The notes: generated by a model not told the origin, from the sequence alone. A stretch of DNA of 19,688 bases from Betaproteobacteria bacterium (GCA_020061285.1 JAGUYQ010000173.1:1-19688), one strand, 5' to 3'; counted from the stretch's first letter, positions 1 to 6,690 are shown. A program made the numbers and translations.

Positions 1-1167
1 ATGACCATTCCCGGCCTGGCCCTGTTCTACGGCGGCATGGTGCGCAAGAAGGGCGTGCTGGCGGTCATGATGCAGAGTTTCGCCATTACCGCCATGATTT
101 CGGTGCTGTGGATGGTGGCGGGCTACAGCATGGCCTTCGACACCACCGGCATGGCGAAAGGCGTGACCAACTTCAACTCCTTCGTGGGCGGGCTCTCCAA
201 GGCCTTCCTGGCGGGAGTGAAAATGGACAGCCTCACCGTGTCGGTGCCTGAAACCGTGTTCATGACCTTCCAGATGACCTTCGCCATCATCACCCCGGCG
301 TTGATCACCGGCGCCTTTGCCGACCGGATGAAGTTCTCGGCCATGCTGGTTTTCACCGCCCTGTGGTCCCTGCTGGTCTACGCCCCCATCGCCCACATGG
401 TGTGGAGCGGTGACGGCGGCTTCTTCTGGGATATGGGCGTGCTCGACTTCGCTGGCGGTACCGTGGTGCACATCAACGCCGGTGTAGCCGGTCTGGTGGC
501 CGCCCTGGTGCTGGGCAAGCGTGTCGGCTACGGCAAGGAGCCCATGGCTCCCCATAACCTGACCCTGACCATCATGGGCGCGGCCATGCTGTGGGTGGGC
601 TGGTTCGGCTTCAACGCCGGGTCCGCCGTCGCCGCCGACGGCCGTGCCGGCATGGCCATGGCGGTCACTCAGATCGCCACGGCGGCCGCGGCCCTGTCCT
701 GGATGTTTGCCGAATGGCTGTCCAAGGGCAAGCCCTCGGTCCTGGGCATCGCCTCCGGCGCCGTTGCCGGCTTGGTGGCCATCACCCCCGCATCCGGCTT
801 CGTGGCTCCGGTGGGAGCCCTGATCATCGGCTTGGTCGCGGGTGTGGTGTGCTTCTGGGGCGCGACCTCCCTCAAGAAGATGCTGGGCTACGACGATTCC
901 CTGGACGCCTTCGGCGTGCACGGTATCGGTGGCGTCGTAGGCGCCCTGCTCACCGGCTTCTTCGCCGTGAAGGAAATCGGCGGCACGGAAGGCAGTTTCG
1001 GCCAGTTCATCACCCAGTTGGAAGGCACGGTGATCACCATCGTCTTCTGTGGCGTGATGACCTTCATCATCCTCAAGGTGGTTGACCTGGTGATCGGTCT
1101 GCGCGTCAGCGAAGAAGAAGAACGCGAAGGCCTGGATATCTCCCTCCACGGCGAGCGGGTCGAATAA
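1..1167 (+). CDS. amt: Ammonium transporter Amt (5' end cut by window edge)
   Basis: Polytopic inner-membrane channel of the Amt/Mep/Rh family, which conducts ammonia/ammonium into the cell. The visible 388 residues begin in the conserved IPGLALFYGGMVRKK segment, so the ATG at position 1 is an internal methionine; the signal peptide and most of the first helix lie upstream of the window. Conserved landmarks are the FADRMKF segment near residue 103, the first pore histidine in the GGTVVHINAG segment near residue 155, and the second in the FGVHGIGGVVGALLTGFF segment near residue 305. The C-terminal tail (LRVSEEEEREGLDISLHGE) is the cytoplasmic segment that contacts the PII protein GlnK in this family. 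A glnK gene would be expected upstream but is not visible. The gene ends at a TAA followed by a strong terminator. Family identity is certain; the substrate follows from the family. Confidence 0.96.
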   Translation: MTIPGLALFYGGMVRKKGVLAVMMQSFAITAMISVLWMVAGYSMAFDTTGMAKGVTNFNSFVGGLSKAFLAGVKMDSLTVSVPETVFMTFQMTFAIITPALITGAFADRMKFSAMLVFTALWSLLVYAPIAHMVWSGDGGFFWDMGVLDFAGGTVVHINAGVAGLVAALVLGKRVGYGKEPMAPHNLTLTIMGAAMLWVGWFGFNAGSAVAADGRAGMAMAVTQIATAAAALSWMFAEWLSKGKPSVLGIASGAVAGLVAITPASGFVAPVGALIIGLVAGVVCFWGATSLKKMLGYDDSLDAFGVHGIGGVVGALLTGFFAVKEIGGTEGSFGQFITQLEGTVITIVFCGVMTFIILKVVDLVIGLRVSEEEEREGLDISLHGERVE

Positions 1168-1203
1168 GCACCCAAGATTCTCTCCTCCGTTATGCGGAAC
1201 TCG

Positions 1204-1227
1204 GGGCGGCGCAAGCCGCCCTTTTTT
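1204..1227 (+). terminator. Rho-independent terminator of amt
   Basis: The stem GGGCGGC (1204-1210) pairs with GCCGCCC (1215-1221) around a GCAA tetraloop and is followed directly by six T (1222-1227). It lies 36 bases after the amt stop. The T-run is only on the plus-strand side, so it should end amt transcription and not that of the convergent gene that stops at 1236. Confidence 0.93.
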
Positions 1228-1235
1228 ATTGCCGC

Positions 1236-1547
1236 TCACATATAGGCTTTCGCCTCCTCGCCCGGATTGGGCAGTCCCGCCAGCCGCCAGGCTTCCCGCG
1301 TGCTGGGAAACAGGTCGGTCATGCAATGGCGGTCGAAATGCTGCGCCAGGCACAGATGGGACAGGGCGGGCACGCCGCCGGTCTTGAAATAATGGTCGCG
1401 CAGGGCGCGCAGCATGGCCCGTTGTTCGGCATGCAAGGCACCCAGCCCGTCTTCCTCGGCAAGGCGTTCCGCCACCGATTCATCCCACGTTGCCGGGTTG
1501 GCGAGAAAGCCGTCCTGATCGAAAACCAATCGCTCGAAGCGGTTCAT
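1236..1547 (-). CDS. DsrC/TusE-family protein lacking both conserved cysteines
   Basis: A 103-residue protein with the DsrC/TusE/DsvC fold signature: an N-terminal D-x-D-GFL-x-x-x-x-x-W segment (residues 10-21), a helix resembling the HWEVIxxLRxYY segment (residues 40-54), and a C-terminal LFP-x-x-x-x-x-W-R-x-AGLPNP (residues 79-95). In DsrC and TusE the C-terminal arm carries a cysteine just before the IAGLP segment and a penultimate cysteine that carry persulfide sulfur. Here the first position is Trp87 and the tail reads NPGEEAKAYM, so neither is present; Cys66 and Cys75 are elsewhere. It is therefore unlikely to relay sulfur in the canonical way and may be a regulatory or binding homologue (inference). 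The ATG start has a strong GGAGG ribosome-binding site 7 bases upstream. It lies 71 bases downstream of, and probably in the same operon as, the Rossmann-fold gene. Confidence 0.8.
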   Translation of the reverse strand: MNRFERLVFDQDGFLANPATWDESVAERLAEEDGLGALHAEQRAMLRALRDHYFKTGGVPALSHLCLAQHFDRHCMTDLFPSTREAWRLAGLPNPGEEAKAYM

Positions 1548-1560
1548 GGTTCACCTCCGG

Positions 1561-1594
1561 AAAGGAAATCCGCCCTGGGGCGGCATATTCCTTT
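1561..1594 (-). other. Intercistronic hairpin before the DsrC-like gene
   Basis: An imperfect inverted repeat with outer arms AAAGGAA (1561-1567) and TTCCTTT (1588-1594), inner arms CCGCC (1570-1574) and GGCGG (1579-1583), and a four-base loop. It lies in the 71-base gap between the Rossmann-fold gene and the DsrC-like gene, immediately 5' of that gene's ribosome-binding site on the minus strand. There is no T-tract, so it is not a standard terminator. It could affect translation or mRNA stability. Confidence 0.5.
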
Positions 1595-1618
1595 GACGGC
1601 GGCGAGAGGGGGAGGTTC

Positions 1619-2386
1619 TTAGTTTTGCTGCTGCTGGATCGTCCTCAGGGTCGGCGCCTTCAGCCCTGCCTGGTCGGCGAAGCCCAGGGCGCGGGCCAAG
1701 CGTGCCGGGGCGCTACGGCCGGTGCACAGGTGCTCGGGATCGGCCTCGAAGGCTTCCAGCATTCCCGCCAACAGCCGCTTGCGGTCCAGTTTTTCGCCCG
1801 TCAGCCAAGCCTGGATATCCAGCACTTCGTCCGCCACCGCCTCGGCCAGGGTGCGGTGGTTTTTCCATAGCAGGCCCACGCTGCCGCCGGTTTTGAGGCC
1901 GGCGATGTTGCTGGTCAGGATGTAGAGGTTCTTGCGCACCAGTTCGAACACCAACTCTGCTTCGGATTGCAGCGGTCGGCACGGCAGCTCCACCGCCTGT
2001 AGGGCGTGGCATACCACCCCCGCGGCGGGGCCGAAAACGGGGGAGGGCAGAATGGGCTTGGCGTCGATGCCCTTCTTTTTCTCGAACCACACCGAAATCA
2101 CCGTCGGCGTTTCCGCCGTAAAGGATTTCCAATCACGGGGCAGCAGTTCGTTCTGCAGCAACACCAGGCGCGGCCACCAGGTTTCCGGCAGCACTTCCAG
2201 CAAGGCGTGCAGGTCGCCTTCCGCCACGGCGGCCACCACCGCCTCCGGCGCCCGGTGGAGGGTGGCCGTTTCGGCCAGGTTGTCGCCGCGGTTGACGGGA
2301 ACCACGGGATGGCCGCCACGCAAAAAACCGCCGGCAAACACGCGGCCCAACTGGCCCAGGCCGATGACCACTACGCTGTTTTTCAT
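1619..2386 (-). CDS. NAD(P)-binding Rossmann-fold protein, function unknown
   Basis: A 255-residue soluble protein. The N-terminus VVVIGLGQLGRVFAGGFLRGG contains a GxGxxG dinucleotide-binding loop (residues 9-14) following a hydrophobic first strand, and residues near 75 (LVLLQNELLP) resemble the QNG region of ketopantoate reductases. The C-terminal half (about 155-255) looks helical, as in the substrate domain of 6-phosphogluconate-dehydrogenase-like folds, but the usual ketopantoate reductase catalytic Lys/Glu pattern could not be matched with confidence. It may be an oxidoreductase of unknown substrate or a degenerate PanE-like protein. Start ATG at 2386 is preceded by GAGGA at good spacing. 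It is first in a two-gene minus-strand unit with the DsrC-like gene and divergent from gshA. Confidence 0.7.
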   Translation of the reverse strand: MKNSVVVIGLGQLGRVFAGGFLRGGHPVVPVNRGDNLAETATLHRAPEAVVAAVAEGDLHALLEVLPETWWPRLVLLQNELLPRDWKSFTAETPTVISVWFEKKKGIDAKPILPSPVFGPAAGVVCHALQAVELPCRPLQSEAELVFELVRKNLYILTSNIAGLKTGGSVGLLWKNHRTLAEAVADEVLDIQAWLTGEKLDRKRLLAGMLEAFEADPEHLCTGRSAPARLARALGFADQAGLKAPTLRTIQQQQN

Positions 2387-2424
2387 GGGGTGTCCTCAAG
2401 GGGTTTAGCAGAATTATTTATTCT

Positions 2425-2439
2425 AGCAGGCGGCCTGCT
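2425..2439. promoter_or_regulatory. 15-bp palindrome between divergent genes, candidate operator
   Basis: AGCAGGC (2425-2431) and GCCTGCT (2433-2439) form a perfect palindrome around one central G. It lies 6 bases upstream of the proposed gshA -35 box and overlaps by one base a TAGAAT -10-like box on the minus strand (2420-2425) for the Rossmann-fold gene. Its position would allow one regulator to act on both genes; no regulator is encoded nearby. Confidence 0.4.
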
Positions 2440-2445
2440 GTAAAC

Positions 2446-2474
2446 CTGACGGGTTGCCGTTCCTGGGCTACAAT
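2446..2474 (+). promoter_or_regulatory. Sigma-70-like promoter of gshA
   Basis: CTGACG (2446-2451) and TACAAT (2469-2474) are separated by exactly 17 bases, matching 4/6 and 5/6 of the consensus boxes. Transcription would begin near 2481, which supports the ATG at 2505 as the gshA start and excludes the in-frame TTG at 2454 that lies inside the promoter. Confidence 0.65.
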
Positions 2475-2504
2475 TCTTACTTCTTTACTCCCCTATCCGC
2501 TCCC

Positions 2505-3773
2505 ATGGTTCCTCATTTGACCACGGCCCTTTCGGGGCCCCTCCTCGAGTTGGAGCGCCACATCCTGGAGGCCATGCCCGAGGCCGAGCACTGGTTTCGC
2601 GCTCGCTGGCGGGAACATTCCGCCCCCTTCTACGGCTCGGTGGACTTGCGCAACAGCGGCTTCAAGCTGGCGCCGGTGGATACCAACCTGTTCCCCGGTG
2701 GCTTCAACAATCTCAACCCGGATTTCCTGCCCCTCGGCGTCCAGGCGGCGATGACGGCGGTGGAGAAGGTGTGCCCGGATGCCCGGCGTTTCCTCCTCAT
2801 CCCCGAGAACCACACCCGCAATACCTACTATTTGCAGAACGTCGTGGCTTTGCAATACATCCTGCGCCAGGCGGGTTTGGAGGTGCGCATCGGCTCCCTG
2901 TTGCCGGAAATCGCCGAGCCCACCCGCATCGACCTGCCCACCGGCGACCATCTGGTGCTGGAACCGGTAGTGCGGCGGGGCAACCACCTTTGCCTCGCCG
3001 ATTACGAACCCTGCGCCATCCTGCTCAACAACGATCTTTCCGGCGGCGTGCCGGCGATTTTGCAAGGCCTGGAGCAGCCGGTCATTCCGCCCCTGCACGC
3101 GGGCTGGGCTTCCCGCCGCAAGTCGGTGCATTTTTCCGCCTACAGCCGGGTGGCGAAGGAATTCGCCGAGCTGATGCAGTTCGACCCCTGGCTCATTGAC
3201 CCCCTCTTCGCCGCCTGCGGCAAGATCGACTTCCAGGAGCGCCAGGGAGAGGAATGCCTGGCCGAGCAGGTGGACGGCCTATTGCACCGCATCGGCGAAA
3301 AATACCGGGAATACGGCATCCGGCAGCAGCCTTTCGTCATCGTCAAGGCTGACGCCGGCACCTACGGCATGGGCATCATGACGGTGCGGGACGGTTCCGA
3401 GGTGCGGGACCTCAACCGCAAGCAGCGCAACAAGATGGCGGTGATCAAGGAGGGCCAGCCGGTCAGCGAGGTGATCATCCAGGAAGGGGTCTATACCTTC
3501 GAGGACATCAACGGCGCGGTGGCCGAACCGGTGGTGTACATGATCGACCATTTCGTCGTCGGCGGCTTCTACCGCGTCCACACCAGCCGCGGCCAGGATG
3601 AGAACCTCAACGCGCCGGGCATGAGCTTCGTGCCCCTGGCCTTCGAGACCTCCTGCTCCCTGCCGGACTGCAATGTTTCCCTGGAGGCGCCCCCCAACCG
3701 CTTCTACGCCTACGGGGTGGTGGCGCGGCTGGCCCTGCTGGCGGCGAGCCTGGAGTTGGAGCAGACGGCGTGA
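2505..3773 (+). CDS. gshA: Glutamate-cysteine ligase, proteobacterial (Acidithiobacillus-like) type
   Basis: Catalyses the first, ATP-dependent step of glutathione synthesis, joining L-glutamate and L-cysteine into gamma-glutamylcysteine in the cytoplasm. The 422-residue protein belongs to the small GshA family found in Acidithiobacillus and many Betaproteobacteria, which is distinct from the E. coli and plant types. Recognisable family segments are SVDLRNSGFKLAPVDTNLFP near residue 45, FNNLNPDF, a long ATP-grasp-like central region with VIVKADAGTYGMGIMTVRDG near residue 280, and PVVYMIDHFVVGGFYRVHT near residue 345. The length is normal. No strong ribosome-binding site precedes the ATG at 2505; it was chosen because it follows the promoter and the family normally begins near here. 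gshB lies downstream but is separated by a toxin-antitoxin pair instead of being adjacent. Confidence 0.93.
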   Translation: MVPHLTTALSGPLLELERHILEAMPEAEHWFRARWREHSAPFYGSVDLRNSGFKLAPVDTNLFPGGFNNLNPDFLPLGVQAAMTAVEKVCPDARRFLLIPENHTRNTYYLQNVVALQYILRQAGLEVRIGSLLPEIAEPTRIDLPTGDHLVLEPVVRRGNHLCLADYEPCAILLNNDLSGGVPAILQGLEQPVIPPLHAGWASRRKSVHFSAYSRVAKEFAELMQFDPWLIDPLFAACGKIDFQERQGEECLAEQVDGLLHRIGEKYREYGIRQQPFVIVKADAGTYGMGIMTVRDGSEVRDLNRKQRNKMAVIKEGQPVSEVIIQEGVYTFEDINGAVAEPVVYMIDHFVVGGFYRVHTSRGQDENLNAPGMSFVPLAFETSCSLPDCNVSLEAPPNRFYAYGVVARLALLAASLELEQTA

Positions 3774-3786
3774 TTCCTTGGTCGGC

Positions 3787-3836
3787 CTGTCATCCCGGCG
3801 TTATGCGGTATTCTAGGGATGCCAGTGGTGACTGGC
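3787..3836 (+). promoter_or_regulatory. Candidate promoter and operator of the mntA-hepT module
   Basis: CTGTCA (3787-3792) and TATTCT (3809-3814), spaced by 16 bases, form a plausible sigma-70 promoter in the gap after gshA. The expected transcription start (about 3821) falls on a perfect inverted repeat, GCCAGT (3821-3826) and ACTGGC (3831-3836), separated by four bases. Such a site is where an autoregulator would bind. This is a sequence-based proposal only. Confidence 0.45.
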
Positions 3837-3875
3837 GCGATGCGTGTATTGGGGCCACCCCAGGGAAGGGAAGCA

Positions 3876-4268
3876 ATGACGTATCCTGAAGACCTTTATC
3901 GAAAAATCGCCAGCCTGGCTAAGAGGCATGGCTGGCGCCTAGTGGTGCTGTTCGGTTCCTCGGCAAAGGGAAGAGGCCGCGATGCGGATATCGCCGTTCT
4001 CCCCTCGGGCTTTCCCAAGGCCACCGACCTCCTGGTTTGGCAGGAGGAACTGGAACCCTTGTTTGCTCCCCGGCCAGTGGATTTGCAGCTTATTTCCGAG
4101 CGGACTTCGAATTTGATGCGCTATGAAATCCTTTGCAAAGGGCATTGCCTGTACGAGGATCGGCCTGGCCTGTTTGACCGGGAATATGACAAGGCGTTTT
4201 TTCTCTACGCCGACAGCGCGCCCCTGCGGGAGGAATTGCATCGCTATTTACGGGAGATATCCGCATGA
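3876..4268 (+). CDS. mntA: MntA-type minimal nucleotidyltransferase antitoxin
   Basis: A 130-residue nucleotidyltransferase of the DNA polymerase beta superfamily. In HEPN/MNT toxin-antitoxin systems the MNT partner neutralises HepT by transferring AMP to a tyrosine of the toxin. Seen here: VVLFGSSAKG with Gly27-Ser28, the metal-binding D-A-D (Asp36 and Asp38) and a third acidic residue Asp69 in PVDLQLI. The loop between GS and DxD is 7 residues, shorter than the usual 10. The ATG at 3876 has an excellent AGGGAAGGGAAG purine tract upstream; an earlier in-frame ATG at 3819 lacks one and would start close to the putative transcription start. The stop overlaps the hepT start as ATGA. Base composition looks more AT-rich than the flanking gsh genes by eye, which suggests acquisition by transfer. 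Confidence 0.88.
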   Translation: MTYPEDLYRKIASLAKRHGWRLVVLFGSSAKGRGRDADIAVLPSGFPKATDLLVWQEELEPLFAPRPVDLQLISERTSNLMRYEILCKGHCLYEDRPGLFDREYDKAFFLYADSAPLREELHRYLREISA

Positions 4269-4672
4269 ATAGGGCGGTCATGGAACGCAAGCTCGCCCGG
4301 CTGCAAATATTTCTTCACGACCTTGAGCAATACAATAGCCTGGAGGGGGCGGCAAAAGAGCGGGAGCATTATGCCATCGAGCGGTTGCTGCAATTACTGT
4401 GCGAAGCGGCGGCGGATATTGCGCTTCAGGTTTTGAAATCCCGTGGGTCTCCACCCCCCGACAGTTACCGGGCGATTTTCGAGCAGTTGGCCAAGGAGGG
4501 GCAAATGCCCCCCGAGTTGGCGACGGAACTGAGCCGGGCTTGCGCCATGCGCAATTTCTTGGTGCATGTCTATGACGATATCAACGTGGCGCTAGTGTTT
4601 GCCTCCGCCGAATTGGCCGTGCCGCTCTATGGGCAATTCATGCAATGGGCCGTGGGGTGCATAGACGCATGA
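4265..4672 (+). CDS. hepT: HepT-like HEPN-domain RNase toxin
   Basis: A 135-residue, mostly helical HEPN protein with the catalytic R-x4-H-x-Y motif intact: Arg96, His101 and Tyr103 in RNFLVHVYDDI. In characterised HepT-MntA systems Arg and His form the RNase site in a dimer and the Tyr is the residue AMPylated by MntA. The ATG at 4265 overlaps the mntA stop and is preceded by GGGAGA at suitable spacing, so the pair is translationally coupled with antitoxin first. Its own TGA overlaps the gshB ATG (4669-4672), so the toxin gene is welded into the glutathione operon. All key residues are present, so the toxin is predicted active. The precise RNA target cannot be told from sequence. Confidence 0.9.
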   Translation: MNRAVMERKLARLQIFLHDLEQYNSLEGAAKEREHYAIERLLQLLCEAAADIALQVLKSRGSPPPDSYRAIFEQLAKEGQMPPELATELSRACAMRNFLVHVYDDINVALVFASAELAVPLYGQFMQWAVGCIDA

Positions 4673-5610
4673 AGCTGGCCCTGGTCCTCGACCCCCTCGA
4701 CAGCCTCAAGGCCTACAAGGACACCAGCGTCGCCATCATGGCCGAGGCCCAGGGGCGGGGGCACGAGCTGTTCGCCGTGATGCAGGAGGACGTGGTGCTG
4801 AAGGATGGCCGGGTGACGGGCCATGTCCGCCCCCTTCGCCTGACCGGCGGAAACGATCCGTGGTACGAGGCCGGGGCGGGGGCAGAAAACGGCCTGGAGG
4901 CCTTCGACGCGGTGCTGATGCGCAAGGACCCGCCCTTCGACAGCGAATACCTGTATAGCACCCTGCTGCTGGAGTTGGCGGAGGGGCAAGGGGCGAGGGT
5001 CGTCAATCGGCCCTCTGCCCTGCGGGATTTCAACGAGAAGCTGGCGACGGCCAAATTTCCCCGCTTCACCCCCCCGACCCTGGTGACGCGCAAGGCCGAA
5101 CTGATTCAGGCCTTTCTCGCCGAGCACCGCGACATCATCCTCAAGCCCCTCGACGCCATGGGGGGCAGCGGGGTCTTCAGGCTGCGCCAGGGCGACCCCA
5201 ACCGCAACGTCATCGTCGAGACCCTCACCCATTTGGAGACGCGCACCGTCATGGCCCAGCGATTCATCCCGGAAATCGCCCAGGGGGACAAGCGCATCCT
5301 GTTGATCGACGGCGACCCGGTGCCTTACGCCTTGGCGCGGATTCCCAAGGAAGGTGAAACCCGCGGCAATCTCGCCGCCGGCGGCAAGGGGGTGGCCCAG
5401 CCCCTGTCGCCTCGGGATCGGGAAATCGCCGCCGCCCTCGGCCCCGTGCTGCGGGAGCGGGGGTTGTTCTTCGTCGGCCTCGACGTGATCGGCGACTGGC
5501 TGACCGAAGTCAACGTCACCAGCCCCACGGGGATGGTGGAAATCGCCGCCCAGACCGACTGCAAGCCGGCTGCCCTGTTCATGGATGCCCTGGAGCGCCG
5601 GTGCGCCTGA
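4669..5610 (+). CDS. gshB: Glutathione synthetase
   Basis: ATP-grasp enzyme that adds glycine to gamma-glutamylcysteine to give glutathione. It has 314 residues, the usual length. Order of landmarks: N-terminal DPLDSLKAYKDTSVAIM, VRPLRL near residue 60, LMRKDPPFD near residue 85, the ATP-grasp region VVNRPSALRDFNEKL and DIILKPLDAMGGSGVF (glycine-rich ATP lid, near 155-170), then DGDPVPYALARIPKEGETRGNLAAGG and the metal-binding TEVNVTSPTGMVEIA near residue 285. The start is the ATG at 4669, which overlaps the hepT stop; an upstream GTG-type start inside hepT would add residues not found in the family. The ribosome-binding site (GTGGGGTG, inside hepT) is modest, so translation probably depends on coupling to hepT. 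Confidence 0.96.
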   Translation: MKLALVLDPLDSLKAYKDTSVAIMAEAQGRGHELFAVMQEDVVLKDGRVTGHVRPLRLTGGNDPWYEAGAGAENGLEAFDAVLMRKDPPFDSEYLYSTLLLELAEGQGARVVNRPSALRDFNEKLATAKFPRFTPPTLVTRKAELIQAFLAEHRDIILKPLDAMGGSGVFRLRQGDPNRNVIVETLTHLETRTVMAQRFIPEIAQGDKRILLIDGDPVPYALARIPKEGETRGNLAAGGKGVAQPLSPRDREIAAALGPVLRERGLFFVGLDVIGDWLTEVNVTSPTGMVEIAAQTDCKPAALFMDALERRCA

Positions 5611-6638
5611 AGGGACTGCTCATCCTGGGGCTGCTCCTGTCCCTGGCCGGCTGCGGGCGGGAGCCGGTCTATCAGCAGCAGAGCTACGTCTTCGGCACCA
5701 TCGTCGAGGTGACCCTGTACGGGGAGAAGGAAACGCGGGCCAAGCAGCTCGAAGCCCAGGTGCTGGCGGACTTCGACCAGCTTCACCACACCCTTCACGC
5801 CTGGGAGCCCGGTACCCTGGCCCGGATGAACGAAGTTTTCGCCAACAGCCCGGCCAAGGCGGCCATCGCCCCCGGCATGATCCCCATCATCGAAGACGCG
5901 GCTCGGCTTTCCGCGCAATCCGGCGGCGCGTTCAACCCCGCCATCGGCCGGCTGATCCAGTTGTGGGGTTTCCAGAGCGACGAATTCAAACCGGTGCGGC
6001 CCGACCCGGACAAGATCGCCGCCCTGGTGAAGGAAGACCCCAAGATGACCGATATCGTCATCGACGGTATCCGCTTCTACAGCAAGAATCCGGCGGTGAA
6101 GCTGGACCTGGGGGGGTACGGCAAGGGTTATGCTCTCGACGTGGCGGCGGACTACCTGCGCAGCCAGGGGGTGAAGAGCGCCCTGGTAAACATCGGCGGC
6201 AACATCATCGCCATCGGCCGCCGCGGCGACCGCCCCTGGCAGGTGGCCATCCAGCACCCGCGCAAGCCTTCTCCCCTCGCCACCCTGGAATTGCGGGACG
6301 GCGAGGCCATCGGCACCTCCGGCGACTACCAGCGTTACTTCATGCAGGACGGCAAGCGCTATTGCCACATCATCGACCCCCGCACCGGCTACCCCGCTCA
6401 GGGAGTGGAGGCGGTGACGGTGCTGATTCCCCCGGGCAAGGGAGCGGGGGTGCTGTCGGACGTGGCCTCCAAGCCGGCGTTCATCGCCGGGGTGGCGGGG
6501 TGGCGCGAGGCGGTGAAGAAGATGGGGGTGGAGGAAGCCATGCTGATCGACGACAAGGGGGAGGTGTACATCACCACAGCCCTGAAAAAACGGCTCAAAT
6601 TCCTCGAGCCGGGGCTGAAAATCCATGAACTGCCCTAG
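5601..6638 (+). CDS. apbE: FAD:protein FMN transferase ApbE, lipoprotein
   Basis: Periplasmic flavin transferase that attaches FMN from FAD to threonines of target flavoproteins such as Nqr/Rnf subunits. The protein has 345 residues from a GTG start with GGAG five bases upstream, overlapping the end of gshB by 10 bases. A lipobox LAGC gives a lipidated Cys18. Flavin-site motifs present: VKLDLGGYGKGYALD (167-180), NIGGN (197-201), GTSGDYQRYF (238-247) and HIIDPRTGYP (256-265). In the Mg-binding segment SDVASKPAF (286-294) the Asp is kept (Asp287), but the position where most family members have Thr (D-x-x-x-T) is Lys291. The consequence is unclear. It is likely co-transcribed with gshB; no flavoprotein target is encoded in the window. 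Confidence 0.92.
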   Translation: MRLKGLLILGLLLSLAGCGREPVYQQQSYVFGTIVEVTLYGEKETRAKQLEAQVLADFDQLHHTLHAWEPGTLARMNEVFANSPAKAAIAPGMIPIIEDAARLSAQSGGAFNPAIGRLIQLWGFQSDEFKPVRPDPDKIAALVKEDPKMTDIVIDGIRFYSKNPAVKLDLGGYGKGYALDVAADYLRSQGVKSALVNIGGNIIAIGRRGDRPWQVAIQHPRKPSPLATLELRDGEAIGTSGDYQRYFMQDGKRYCHIIDPRTGYPAQGVEAVTVLIPPGKGAGVLSDVASKPAFIAGVAGWREAVKKMGVEEAMLIDDKGEVYITTALKKRLKFLEPGLKIHELP

Positions 6639-6643
6639 CGGGG

Positions 6644-6649
6644 TATAAT
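6644..6649 (+). promoter_or_regulatory. -10 box upstream of the PTS genes
   Basis: A perfect TATAAT lies 41 bases before the EIIA start codon, just after the apbE stop. No convincing -35 box is found at 16-18 bases. It may start a separate PTS transcript or need an activator. Confidence 0.45.
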
Positions 6650-6690
6650 TTCGCCCATCGCGGGGGTAACCCAAACCAGAGGTTTCTAAC

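Noticed and set aside
2454..2504. In-frame TTG start 17 codons upstream of the chosen gshA start
   Set aside because: It lies inside the predicted promoter, upstream of the expected transcription start, and the added residues are not typical of GshA.
3819..3875. Earlier in-frame ATG for mntA
   Set aside because: No ribosome-binding site, lies at the predicted transcription start and palindrome, and the extra residues do not resemble the family; the ATG at 3876 has a strong purine tract.
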